This document shows positions 8,729 to 16,610 of a stretch of DNA of 64,000 bases, in pieces. Source of the DNA: Pseudomonas fluorescens. GTDB taxonomy: Bacteria > Pseudomonadota > Gammaproteobacteria > Pseudomonadales > Pseudomonadaceae. How positions within the stretch are numbered: the first letter of the stretch is position 1; every line of letters begins with the position of its first letter. Both the position numbers and the translations under genes were made by a program. Where the stretch lies: assembly GCF_902498065.1 (NCBI RefSeq), contig NZ_CABVIR010000002.1, positions 620,001 through 684,000 of the forward strand, read 5' to 3'. The notes under the pieces were generated by a model. The model made no database searches and was not told the DNA's origin. It worked only from the letters and a program-made list of their open reading frames with translations.

Positions 8729-8763
8729 AGGCCCCTTGGCATAAAAGCCAAGGGGCTTTTTGC
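8729..8763 (+). terminator. Rho-independent terminator after the betaine-binding protein gene
   Basis: A 10-bp perfect stem GCCCCTTGGC / GCCAAGGGGC with an ATAAAA loop, followed by TTTTTGCTTTT. Confidence 0.9.
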
Positions 8764-8790
8764 TTTTCTGCGGGAGCGCCAAACCGAACA

Positions 8791-8819
8791 TTGGCGATTC
8801 TGTCATGTCGTTCTAATAC
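8791..8819 (+). promoter_or_regulatory. Candidate sigma-70 promoter for the DUF485-actP operon
   Basis: TTGGCG (8791-8796), a 17-base spacer, then TAATAC (8814-8819), about 80 bases before the first start codon. Motif match only. Confidence 0.45.
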
Positions 8820-8900
8820 TAAGGTCGTCTGGAACCTGTCCCGCAGCCGCATAGAGTGGATACCGTTCCAACAATAATCTGTGCTGCGAGGATAAAAACA

Positions 8901-9212
8901 ATGAACGACAGCATTTACCTCTCGATTCAAAACAGCCCGCGCTTCAAGGAGCTGGTTAGTAAGCGAGAAAGGTTCGCCTGGATTCTTTCGGCGATCATGC
9001 TTGGGCTTTACTCCGGATTCATCCTTTTGATCGCTTACGGGCCGCATATTCTGGGTGCGAAACTCAGCCCTGGGTCTTCGATAACCTGGGGCATACCGAT
9101 CGGTGTCGGGCTGATTCTTTCGGCCTTCATCCTGACCGGGATCTACGTGCGACGCGCCAACGGCGAATTCGACGACCTGAACAATGCGATTCTCAAGGAG
9201 GCTCAGCAATGA
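8901..9212 (+). CDS. yjcH: DUF485 membrane protein (YjcH-like), partner of ActP
   Basis: A 103-residue inner-membrane protein of the DUF485 family. Two membrane segments are visible (about 24-46 and 60-84), with the N-terminal family signature [20 protein letters not shown]. It is almost always encoded directly before the acetate symporter actP and may help its assembly, but the biochemical role is unknown. GAGGA at 8888-8892 and an A-rich stretch precede the ATG. Its last four bases overlap the actP start, so translation is probably coupled. Confidence 0.9.
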   Translation: MNDSIYLSIQNSPRFKELVSKRERFAWILSAIMLGLYSGFILLIAYGPHILGAKLSPGSSITWGIPIGVGLILSAFILTGIYVRRANGEFDDLNNAILKEAQQ

Positions 9213-10867
9213 TCCGGCGTCTAATGGCTCTATTGAGCATCGCAGCTTTCGCACCGGGCGCCTGGGCGGCTGAAGCCCTGACCGGCGCCGTGCAAAAACA
9301 ACCGCTGAACGTTGCCGCGATCATGATGTTCGTGGCGTTCGTCGGCGCAACTTTGTACATCACTTACTGGGCCTCCAAGAAAAACAACTCGGCGGCCGAC
9401 TACTACGCGGCCGGTGGCAAGATCACCGGTTTCCAGAACGGTCTGGCGATTGCCGGTGACTACATGTCCGCGGCGTCTTTTCTGGGTATTTCCGCGCTGG
9501 TGTTCACCTCCGGCTACGACGGCCTGATCTACTCGATCGGCTTCCTGGTGGGCTGGCCGATCATTCTGTTCCTGATCGCCGAGCGCCTGCGTAACCTGGG
9601 TAAATACACCTTTGCCGACGTGGCGTCCTATCGCCTCGGGCAAACCCAGATTCGCTCGCTGTCCGCTTGCGGTTCGCTGGTGGTGGTGGCGTTCTACCTG
9701 ATCGCGCAAATGGTCGGTGCCGGCAAGCTGATCCAGCTGCTGTTCGGTCTCGACTACCACGTTGCGGTGATCCTGGTCGGTATCCTGATGTGCATGTACG
9801 TGTTGTTCGGCGGCATGCTGGCGACCACCTGGGTGCAGATCATCAAGGCTGTGCTGTTGCTGTCCGGTGCCTCGTTCATGGCGCTGATGGTGATGAAGCA
9901 CGTCAACTTCGACTTCAACGCACTGTTCTCTGAGGCGATCAAGGTTCACCCTAAAGGTGAGGCGATCATGAGCCCGGGCGGTCTGGTAAAAGATCCGGTC
10001 TCCGCGTTCTCCCTGGGCCTGGCGCTGATGTTCGGTACCGCTGGTCTGCCGCACATCCTGATGCGCTTCTTCACCGTGAGTGACGCGAAAGAAGCTCGCA
10101 AGAGCGTGCTGTATGCAACCGGCTTCATTGGTTATTTCTACATCCTGACCTTCATCATCGGCTTCGGCGCGATCCTGCTGGTCAGCACCAACCCGGTCTT
10201 CAAAGATGCGGCTGGCGCGCTGTTGGGTGGTAACAACATGGCGGCGGTGCACCTGGCCAACGCGGTCGGTGGCAGTATCTTCCTGGGCTTCATCTCGGCG
10301 GTAGCGTTCGCGACCATCCTGGCAGTGGTTGCCGGTCTGACCCTGGCCGGTGCTTCGGCGGTGTCTCACGACCTGTATGCCAGCGTGATCAAGAAAGGCA
10401 AGGCCAACGAGAAGGATGAGATTCGCGTCTCGAAAATCACCACCATCGCCCTGGCGGTGCTGGCGATCGGTCTGGGCATTCTGTTCGAAAGCCAGAACAT
10501 CGCGTTCATGGTGGGCCTGGCGTTCTCCATCGCGGCGAGCTGTAACTTCCCGGTGCTGCTGCTTTCCATGTACTGGAAGAAGCTGACCACCCGCGGTGCG
10601 ATGATTGGTGGCTGGCTGGGTCTGGTCAGTGCGGTTGGCCTGATGGTTCTTGGGCCAACCATCTGGGTGCAGATCCTGCATCACGAGAAGGCGATCTTCC
10701 CGTATGAATACCCGGCGCTGTTCTCGATGATCATTGCGTTTGTGGGGATCTGGTTCTTCTCGATCACTGACAAGTCGACCGCGGCTGACAATGAGCGGGC
10801 GCTGTTCTTCCCTCAGTTTGTTCGTTCGCAGACTGGTTTGGGGGCGAGTGGGGCGGTTTCGCACTAA
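9209..10867 (+). CDS. actP: Cation/acetate symporter ActP
   Basis: A 552-residue sodium:solute symporter-family permease, close in length to E. coli ActP (549). It has an N-terminal cleavable signal ([13 protein letters not shown]), then about 13 membrane segments. Family motifs include [20 protein letters not shown] at about 54-73 and [40 protein letters not shown] at about 275-294 and [20 protein letters not shown]. It imports acetate and other short carboxylates with a cation. It overlaps the DUF485 gene by four bases and is followed by a strong terminator, so the pair forms a two-gene operon. The acetyl-CoA synthetase gene often found with it is not in this window. Confidence 0.95.
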   Translation: MIRRLMALLSIAAFAPGAWAAEALTGAVQKQPLNVAAIMMFVAFVGATLYITYWASKKNNSAADYYAAGGKITGFQNGLAIAGDYMSAASFLGISALVFTSGYDGLIYSIGFLVGWPIILFLIAERLRNLGKYTFADVASYRLGQTQIRSLSACGSLVVVAFYLIAQMVGAGKLIQLLFGLDYHVAVILVGILMCMYVLFGGMLATTWVQIIKAVLLLSGASFMALMVMKHVNFDFNALFSEAIKVHPKGEAIMSPGGLVKDPVSAFSLGLALMFGTAGLPHILMRFFTVSDAKEARKSVLYATGFIGYFYILTFIIGFGAILLVSTNPVFKDAAGALLGGNNMAAVHLANAVGGSIFLGFISAVAFATILAVVAGLTLAGASAVSHDLYASVIKKGKANEKDEIRVSKITTIALAVLAIGLGILFESQNIAFMVGLAFSIAASCNFPVLLLSMYWKKLTTRGAMIGGWLGLVSAVGLMVLGPTIWVQILHHEKAIFPYEYPALFSMIIAFVGIWFFSITDKSTAADNERALFFPQFVRSQTGLGASGAVSH

Positions 10868-10903
10868 GGCTTCGAGATTGTTTGTGTAAGTTGGGTTAAA
10901 CAG

Positions 10904-10936
10904 AAATGCCCCGGTCGAGAGATCGGGGCATTTTTT
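10904..10936 (+). terminator. Rho-independent terminator after actP
   Basis: Stem AAATGCCCCGGTC / GATCGGGGCATTT with a GAGA loop and a T tract. Confidence 0.9.
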
Positions 10937-11023
10937 GTTGTGCGGTTATCGCTCTTTGTTGCCCTGGGACTTGCCCCCGAGTCAGCCTGATAGTCGAGGA
11001 TTGTGCGGGTTTACTCCATCCTC

Positions 11024-11125
11024 TGTGGGAGCTAGCCCTGCTAGCGAAAAACGTCCAGGCGACGCGTTCATGCAGACAGCACGCGTTATCGCTAACGACC
11101 ATCGCTAGCAGGCTAGCTCCCACAG
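11024..11125. repeat. REP doublet (REPIN)
   Basis: Inverted copies at 11024-11047 and 11102-11125, GGGAGCTAGC...GCTAGCGA subtype. The left copy has an extra C (TAGCCCTGCTAGC). Confidence 0.88.
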
Positions 11126-11390
11126 GGGGAATGCGTACGCTTGAAGAGCCAGGCCGGCCGGTGCGCCGCCGGCTATGGATGGCTGATGGCGGCGGGCCCA
11201 CGGAGCAGGACCGGAGCGAGGGCATCTGAGCCTAAGCGAAGGGCCGAACGAGAGGGGCAAGAGCGCTTGGCTACTTGGGGTCGGGCGGCGTTCAGTTTTC
11301 CCTGGCGACCTGCTGTGTGGGCGGAAGCCATAGCCGTCGTCACCGAAGAAACGGATATACCCCCGATCAATGAGGCAGCCAAACCCGGCA
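11126..11390. other. Non-coding stretch with degenerate repeat-like sequence
   Basis: About 265 bases between the REP doublet and the gltA terminator. One forward reading frame across it contains AAGPRSRTGARASE and QERLATWGRAAF. From memory, such fragments recur as short hypothetical ORFs in many Pseudomonas genomes, which suggests a decayed dispersed repeat rather than a gene. This is not verified here. No start codon with a ribosome site supports translation. Confidence 0.4.
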
Positions 11391-11427
11391 CAAACAAAAA
11401 CGGCCTCTATATAAATAGAGGCCGTTC
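11391..11427 (-). terminator. Rho-independent terminator after gltA
   Basis: A 12-bp perfect stem AACGGCCTCTAT / ATAGAGGCCGTT (11399-11426) with a 4-base loop. Read on the minus strand it is followed by TTTTTGTTT, 37 bases after the gltA stop. Confidence 0.92.
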
Positions 11428-11463
11428 CCGATGCAACTTTAAGACGTTATCGCAAGACACGTC

Positions 11464-12753
11464 TTATTTGCGGTCTTCCAGCTTGGTGATGTCGCGCGAC
11501 TCGTAGCCGGTGTACAGCTGGCGCGGACGGCCAATCTTGTACGGGCTGGAGAGCATTTCTTTCCAGTGGGAGATCCAGCCGACAGTCCGCGCCAGAGCGA
11601 AGATCACGGTGAACATGCTGGTAGGAATGCCGATCGCCTTGAGGATGATCCCCGAGTAGAAGTCGACGTTCGGGTACAGCGAGCGCTCGATGAAGTACGG
11701 GTCGGTCAGGGCGATCTCTTCCAGGCGCATGGCCAGTTCGAGTTGCGGATCGTTGTTGATCCCCAGTTCCTTCAACACTTCGTCGCAAGTCTGCTTCATC
11801 ACGGTGGCGCGTGGGTCGCGGTTTTTGTAAACCCGGTGACCGAAGCCCATCAACTTGAACGGATCGTTCTTGTCCTTGGCCTTGGCGATGTACTTGTCGA
11901 TGTTCGACACATCGCCAATTTCATCGAGCATGGTCAGAACAGCTTCGTTCGCGCCGCCGTGGGCAGGGCCCCACAGTGCAGCGATGCCAGCGGCGATACA
12001 GGCGAACGGGTTGGCACCCGAAGAGCCGGCCAGGCGTACGGTGGAAGTCGACGCATTTTGCTCGTGGTCGGCATGGAGGATGAAGATCCGGTCCATGGCC
12101 TTGGCGAGTACCGGGCTGATCGGTTTGATCTCGCACGGGGTGTTGAACATCATGTGCAGGAAGTTTTCCGCGTACGTCAGGTCGTTGCGCGGGTACATCA
12201 TGGGTTGGCCCATGGAGTACTTGTAAACCATCGCTGCCAGGGTCGGCATCTTCGCAACCAGACGGATCGCGGAGATTTCGCGATGCTGCGGGTTATTGAT
12301 GTCCAGGGAGTCGTGGTAGAAGGCCGAGAGAGCGCCGACTACGCCGCACATGACGGCCATCGGGTGGGCGTCGCGACGGAAGCCGTTGAAGAACGTCTTC
12401 AGCTGCTCGTGAACCATGGTGTGGTTCTTGACGGTGCTGACGAACTGGGCCTTTTGTTCTGCGGTCGGCAACTCGCCGTTGAGCAGCAGATAGCAGGTTT
12501 CCAGGTAGTCCGACTTTTCAGCCAGCTGTTCGATCGGGTAGCCGCGGTGCAGCAGAATGCCGTTGTCGCCGTCGATATAGGTGATCTTCGATTCGCACGA
12601 GGCGGTCGACATGAAACCAGGGTCAAAGGTGAAACGGCCCGTGGCCGTCAGGCCCCGAACATCGATAACATCGGGACCAACGGTGCCGGTTAAAATGGGC
12701 AGCTCGACGGGGGCTGCGCCCTCGATGATCAACTGCGCTTTTTTGTCAGCCAT
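11464..12753 (-). CDS. gltA: Citrate synthase (type II)
   Basis: A 429-residue enzyme condensing oxaloacetate and acetyl-CoA to citrate, the entry step of the TCA cycle. Conserved regions are visible: an N-terminal domain typical of the NADH-sensitive hexameric type ([20 protein letters not shown]), [35 protein letters not shown] with the catalytic His, and [14 protein letters not shown]. The C-terminus [14 protein letters not shown] is also typical. It has a strong ribosome site (AGGAGG) directly before the ATG at 12753 and is divergent from sdhC. Confidence 0.97.
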   Translation of the reverse strand: MADKKAQLIIEGAAPVELPILTGTVGPDVIDVRGLTATGRFTFDPGFMSTASCESKITYIDGDNGILLHRGYPIEQLAEKSDYLETCYLLLNGELPTAEQKAQFVSTVKNHTMVHEQLKTFFNGFRRDAHPMAVMCGVVGALSAFYHDSLDINNPQHREISAIRLVAKMPTLAAMVYKYSMGQPMMYPRNDLTYAENFLHMMFNTPCEIKPISPVLAKAMDRIFILHADHEQNASTSTVRLAGSSGANPFACIAAGIAALWGPAHGGANEAVLTMLDEIGDVSNIDKYIAKAKDKNDPFKLMGFGHRVYKNRDPRATVMKQTCDEVLKELGINNDPQLELAMRLEEIALTDPYFIERSLYPNVDFYSGIILKAIGIPTSMFTVIFALARTVGWISHWKEMLSSPYKIGRPRQLYTGYESRDITKLEDRK

Positions 12754-12811
12754 GTGGCCTCCTATTTATGCTTGAAATCATCAGACAGACCCCCCACGCA
12801 GGGCCCGCACC

Positions 12812-12839
12812 ACTATAGTGAGATAAATTCGAATGTCAA
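12812..12839 (-). promoter_or_regulatory. Sigma-70 promoter of gltA
   Basis: On the minus strand, TTGACA (12839-12834), 16-base spacer, TATAGT (12817-12812), about 60 bases upstream of the start codon. Near-consensus hexamers make this a strong candidate. Confidence 0.75.
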
Positions 12840-12953
12840 TTTGCCTAAAGTCTTGCTCCAGAAGGCTTTAACCGGACTTTTTCCTCGAAATTGACTGCCA
12901 TTTACGCCTTTTATCCAACTTGTGCAATGCGCTATTAGGGGAAGGTGAACGCG

Positions 12954-12982
12954 TTGTCATTAGTAGCCTAACTGTCTATACT
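12954..12982 (+). promoter_or_regulatory. Sigma-70 promoter of the sdh-suc operon
   Basis: TTGTCA (12954-12959), 17-base spacer, TATACT (12977-12982). It would give a 5' leader of about 125-130 bases before the sdhC GTG. That leader contains a hairpin at 13065-13094 (CCCCAACAA / TTGTTAGGGG, one bulge). Confidence 0.7.
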
Positions 12983-13116
12983 CGGCCTCCGACCGCCAGG
13001 GGCTTTTGGGCCTGCTTTATTGGGGGTCGCACTCCCTGGGTGGTGGGTACCTGACCAGTGCACTCCCCAACAACTTTGCCCTGATTGTTAGGGGCTCTTC
13101 AGTGTGAAAAAAAGCC

Positions 13117-13491
13117 GTGAATAGCCAACGACCTGTAAACCTAGACCTAAGGACCATCAAACTCCCAGTCACTGCTTACACGTCCATTCTTCACCGAATC
13201 TCCGGTGTCATCCTCTTTGTCAGCCTGGCCATCATGCTTTATGCATTGGACAAATCGCTCGACTCGGAAGAAGGCTTCGGTCAGGTGAAAGCGTGTCTGA
13301 CCAGTCCGCTAGCCAAGCTAGTGATTTGGGGCATCCTGTCCGCCTTGCTGTATCACCTGGTTGCCGGCGTGCGCCATTTGATCATGGACATGGGCATCGG
13401 TGAGACGCTTGAAGGCGGCAAACTGGGCTCGAAAATCGTTATCGCCGTTTCTGTGGTGGTAATCGTTCTGGCAGGAGTTTGGATATGGTAA
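13117..13491 (+). CDS. sdhC: Succinate dehydrogenase cytochrome b556 subunit
   Basis: A 124-residue membrane anchor with three transmembrane helices that carries heme b and part of the ubiquinone site of complex II. Family signature TAYTSILHRISGVILF (about 20-35), with Ser and Arg residues near the quinone site, and LLYHLVAGVRHLIMD (about 83-97) with the heme-ligand His. It begins with GTG at 13117. No in-frame ATG fits, and an upstream GTG at 13103 runs into a stop after six codons. It overlaps sdhD by 7 bases. Confidence 0.95.
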   Translation: MNSQRPVNLDLRTIKLPVTAYTSILHRISGVILFVSLAIMLYALDKSLDSEEGFGQVKACLTSPLAKLVIWGILSALLYHLVAGVRHLIMDMGIGETLEGGKLGSKIVIAVSVVVIVLAGVWIW

Positions 13492-13853
13492 CTAACGTTA
13501 CGAACCTATCGCGTTCGGGCCTCTATGACTGGATGGCACAACGTGTGTCTGCGGTCGTTCTCGCGGCTTACTTCATTTTCCTGATCGGATACGTCGTTGC
13601 CCATCCTGGCATCGGCTACGCCCAATGGCATGAACTGTTCGCAAACAACTGGATGCGTATTTTCAGTCTCCTGGCCCTCGTTGCCCTCGGCGCTCACGCC
13701 TGGGTCGGCATGTGGACCATTGCGACCGACTACCTGACGCCAATGGCGTTCGGCAAGTCCGCGACTGCAATACGTTTCCTCTTCCAGGCAGTATGCGGCG
13801 TTGCGATGTTCGCCTACTTCGTCTGGGGTGTGCAGATTCTTTGGGGTATCTGA
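13485..13853 (+). CDS. sdhD: Succinate dehydrogenase membrane anchor subunit
   Basis: A 122-residue protein with three membrane segments, the second anchor of complex II. Family features: GLYDWMAQRVSAVVLAAYFI (about 12-31) and ALVALGAHAWVGMWTIATDY (about 63-82), which holds the His/Asp region near heme and quinone. AGGAG at 13473-13477 fits the ATG at 13485. A TTG six bases upstream is less likely. The start overlaps the end of sdhC, which suggests coupled translation, and sdhA follows after 3 bases. Confidence 0.95.
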   Translation: MVTNVTNLSRSGLYDWMAQRVSAVVLAAYFIFLIGYVVAHPGIGYAQWHELFANNWMRIFSLLALVALGAHAWVGMWTIATDYLTPMAFGKSATAIRFLFQAVCGVAMFAYFVWGVQILWGI

Positions 13854-13856
13854 TTC

Positions 13857-15632
13857 ATGTCTACTACTGTTAATACGCTTTCGTTCGACGCCATCATCAT
13901 TGGCGGCGGCGGTGCTGGCATGCGCGCTGCTCTGCAGCTGGCACAGGGTGGTCACAAGACTGCCGTTGTCACCAAGGTTTTCCCGACTCGTTCGCACACT
14001 GTATCCGCCCAGGGTGGCATCACCTGCGCCATCGCGTCCGCCGATCCAAACGATGACTGGCGCTGGCACATGTACGATACCGTCAAGGGCTCCGACTATA
14101 TCGGTGACCAGGACGCTATCGAATACATGTGTTCCGTAGGCCCGGAAGCGGTCTTCGAACTCGAGCACATGGGCTTGCCGTTCTCCCGTACCGAGCAGGG
14201 CCGCATCTACCAGCGTCCGTTCGGCGGTCAGTCGAAAGACTTCGGTAAAGGTGGCCAGGCTGCCCGTACCTGCGCCGCTGCCGACCGTACCGGTCATGCA
14301 TTGCTGCACACCCTGTACCAGGCCAACCTGAAGGCCGGCACCGTATTCCTCAACGAATACTACGGCGTCGACCTGGTGAAGAACGAAGACGGTGCCTTTG
14401 TCGGCATGATCGTCATCTGTATCGAAACCGGTGAAACCTCCTACGTTCGCGCCAATGCCACCGTTCTGGCGACTGGCGGTGCAGGCCGTATCTACTCGTC
14501 CACCACCAATGCCCTGATCAACACCGGTGACGGCGTCGGCATGGCGCTGCGTGCTGGCGTGCCGGTACAAGACATTGAAATGTGGCAGTTCCACCCGACC
14601 GGCATCGCCGGCGCCGGTGTACTGGTAACAGAAGGCTGCCGCGGTGAAGGCGGTTACCTGATCAACAAGCACGGCGAGCGTTTCATGGAGCGTTATGCTC
14701 CGAACGCCAAAGACCTTGCCGGTCGTGACGTTGTTGCTCGCTCGATGGTTAAAGAAATCATCGCCGGCAACGGTTGCGGTCCCGATGGCGACCACGTAAT
14801 GCTGAAACTCGATCACCTCGGTGAAGAAGTTCTGCACAGCCGTCTGCCAGGCATCATGGAACTGTCCAAGACCTTCGCTCACGTCGATCCTGCCGTTGCG
14901 CCGATTCCGGTCGTTCCAACCTGCCACTATATGATGGGCGGCGTTGCCACCAACATTCATGGCCAGGCAATCACTCAGGACGCTGACGGCGTTGATCAGA
15001 TCATTCCTGGTCTGTTCGCGGTAGGCGAAGTGGCGTGCGTATCGGTTCACGGTGCCAACCGTCTGGGCGGTAACTCGCTGCTCGACCTGGTGGTATTCGG
15101 CCGTGCCGCTGGCCTGTTCCTGGAGCAGACCCTGAAAGAAGGCGTTGATTACGCCCGTCCACGCCAGTCCGACATCGACGCTGCCCTGGCGCGTCTCGAT
15201 GGCCTGAACTCGCGTACCGAAGGCGAAGACGTCGCCACCCTGCGTAAAGAGCTGCAAAGCTGCATGCAGAACTACTTCGGTGTATTCCGTACCGGCGAAT
15301 ACATGCAGAAGGGTATCGCTCAGTTGGCTGATCTGCGTGGCCGTATCGCCAACGTCAAGATCAACGACAAGAGCCAGGCGTTCAACACGGCTCGTATCGA
15401 AGCGCTGGAACTGCAGAACCTGCTGGAAGTGGCCGAAGCCACCGCCATCGCTGCAGAAATCCGCAAAGAGTCCCGCGGTGCTCACGCCCGTGAAGACTAC
15501 GAAGATCGCGACGACGAAAACTGGCTGTGCCACACCCTGTACTTCCCGGGTGACAAACGCGTGACCAAGCGTGCTGTGAACTTCTCGCCGAAGACTGTTC
15601 CGACTTTTGAACCTAAGATTCGGACTTATTAA
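13857..15632 (+). CDS. sdhA: Succinate dehydrogenase flavoprotein subunit
   Basis: A 591-residue FAD-containing catalytic subunit oxidising succinate to fumarate. Visible landmarks: the Rossmann FAD motif [18 protein letters not shown] at about 12-29, the covalent-FAD histidine region [11 protein letters not shown], the active-site segment [12 protein letters not shown] (about 246), REGGYL-like [20 protein letters not shown], and the C-terminal [20 protein letters not shown]. Length is normal. Third gene of the sdhCDAB operon. Confidence 0.98.
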   Translation: MSTTVNTLSFDAIIIGGGGAGMRAALQLAQGGHKTAVVTKVFPTRSHTVSAQGGITCAIASADPNDDWRWHMYDTVKGSDYIGDQDAIEYMCSVGPEAVFELEHMGLPFSRTEQGRIYQRPFGGQSKDFGKGGQAARTCAAADRTGHALLHTLYQANLKAGTVFLNEYYGVDLVKNEDGAFVGMIVICIETGETSYVRANATVLATGGAGRIYSSTTNALINTGDGVGMALRAGVPVQDIEMWQFHPTGIAGAGVLVTEGCRGEGGYLINKHGERFMERYAPNAKDLAGRDVVARSMVKEIIAGNGCGPDGDHVMLKLDHLGEEVLHSRLPGIMELSKTFAHVDPAVAPIPVVPTCHYMMGGVATNIHGQAITQDADGVDQIIPGLFAVGEVACVSVHGANRLGGNSLLDLVVFGRAAGLFLEQTLKEGVDYARPRQSDIDAALARLDGLNSRTEGEDVATLRKELQSCMQNYFGVFRTGEYMQKGIAQLADLRGRIANVKINDKSQAFNTARIEALELQNLLEVAEATAIAAEIRKESRGAHAREDYEDRDDENWLCHTLYFPGDKRVTKRAVNFSPKTVPTFEPKIRTY

Positions 15633-15643
15633 GGGTGGCCGCC

Positions 15644-16348
15644 ATGTTGCAAGTCAGTGTTTATCGCTACAACCCTGATCAGGACGCTGCGCCGTTCATG
15701 CAGGAATTCCAGGTCGATACCGGTGGTAAAGACCTGATGGTGCTGGACGTGCTGGCTCTGATCAAAGAGCAGGACGAAGGTTTCTCCTATCGTCGCTCTT
15801 GCCGTGAAGGTGTTTGCGGTTCCGACGGCATGAACATCAACGGCAAAAACGGTCTGGCATGCGTCACGCCGCTGTCTTCTGTCGTAAAAGGTAACAAGCT
15901 GATCGTTCGTCCGTTGCCAGGTTTGCCGGTTATCCGTGACCTGGTCGTCGATATGAGCATCTTCTACAAGCAATACGAGAAGGTTAAGCCATACCTGCAG
16001 AACGACACGCCGGCTCCGGCCATCGAACGTCTGCAGACCCCTGAAGAGCGTGAAAAGCTCGACGGTCTGTACGAGTGCATCCTGTGCGCTTGCTGCTCGA
16101 CCTCTTGCCCGTCCTTCTGGTGGAACCCGGACAAGTTCCTGGGTCCAGCTGCTCTGCTGCAAGCGTACCGCTTCCTGGCAGACAGCCGCGACACCAAGAC
16201 TGCCGAGCGTCTGGCTTCGCTGGATGACCCGTTCAGCGTATTCCGCTGCCGCGGGATCATGAACTGCGTCAACGTCTGTCCGAAAGGCCTGAACCCGACT
16301 AAGGCCATCGGTCACGTACGTAACATGCTGCTGCAAAGCGGCGTGTGA
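15644..16348 (+). CDS. sdhB: Succinate dehydrogenase iron-sulfur subunit
   Basis: A 234-residue electron-transfer subunit of complex II. All three cluster motifs are present: [2Fe-2S] CREGVCGSDGMNINGKNGLA at about 53-72, [4Fe-4S] CILCACCSTSCP at about 146-157, and [3Fe-4S] CRGIMNCVNVCPKGLNP at about 203-219. I prefer the ATG at 15644, which gives the usual N-terminus MLQVSVYRYNP. An in-frame GTG lies 9 bases upstream. Confidence 0.97.
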   Translation: MLQVSVYRYNPDQDAAPFMQEFQVDTGGKDLMVLDVLALIKEQDEGFSYRRSCREGVCGSDGMNINGKNGLACVTPLSSVVKGNKLIVRPLPGLPVIRDLVVDMSIFYKQYEKVKPYLQNDTPAPAIERLQTPEEREKLDGLYECILCACCSTSCPSFWWNPDKFLGPAALLQAYRFLADSRDTKTAERLASLDDPFSVFRCRGIMNCVNVCPKGLNPTKAIGHVRNMLLQSGV

Positions 16349-16388
16349 TTCAGCTGCTGTAACAGTAGGACCGCTGTACCCGTAGATG

Positions 16389-16422
16389 CTACGGCGCAGG
16401 CTTCAACCGGCGCCGTAGTTTT
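16389..16422 (+). terminator. Possible attenuating hairpin between sdhB and sucA
   Basis: Stem CTACGGCG (16389-16396) / CGCCGTAG (16411-16418) followed by only four T. It is weaker than the true terminators here and may reduce read-through or trim transcripts between the sdh and suc parts. A second small hairpin, TCCGGG / CCCGGA, lies at 16486-16503. Confidence 0.45.
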
Positions 16423-16610
16423 AACCTGAGCAGCAGCTCACAAAGCTGCCGCTCTTATTTTGAAGAAATGAGACAAGCAGGGGCATCCGGGCTGGTACCC
16501 GGACTATCAGCGTGATCCTAAGTGGCTTGTTTTGGTCGCTGCATTCGGACTTCTGCAAGTTTGCTCGGTGTCGACGCCGGTGGTGTTCCCCTAACCGAGG
16601 GTGACCAAGC

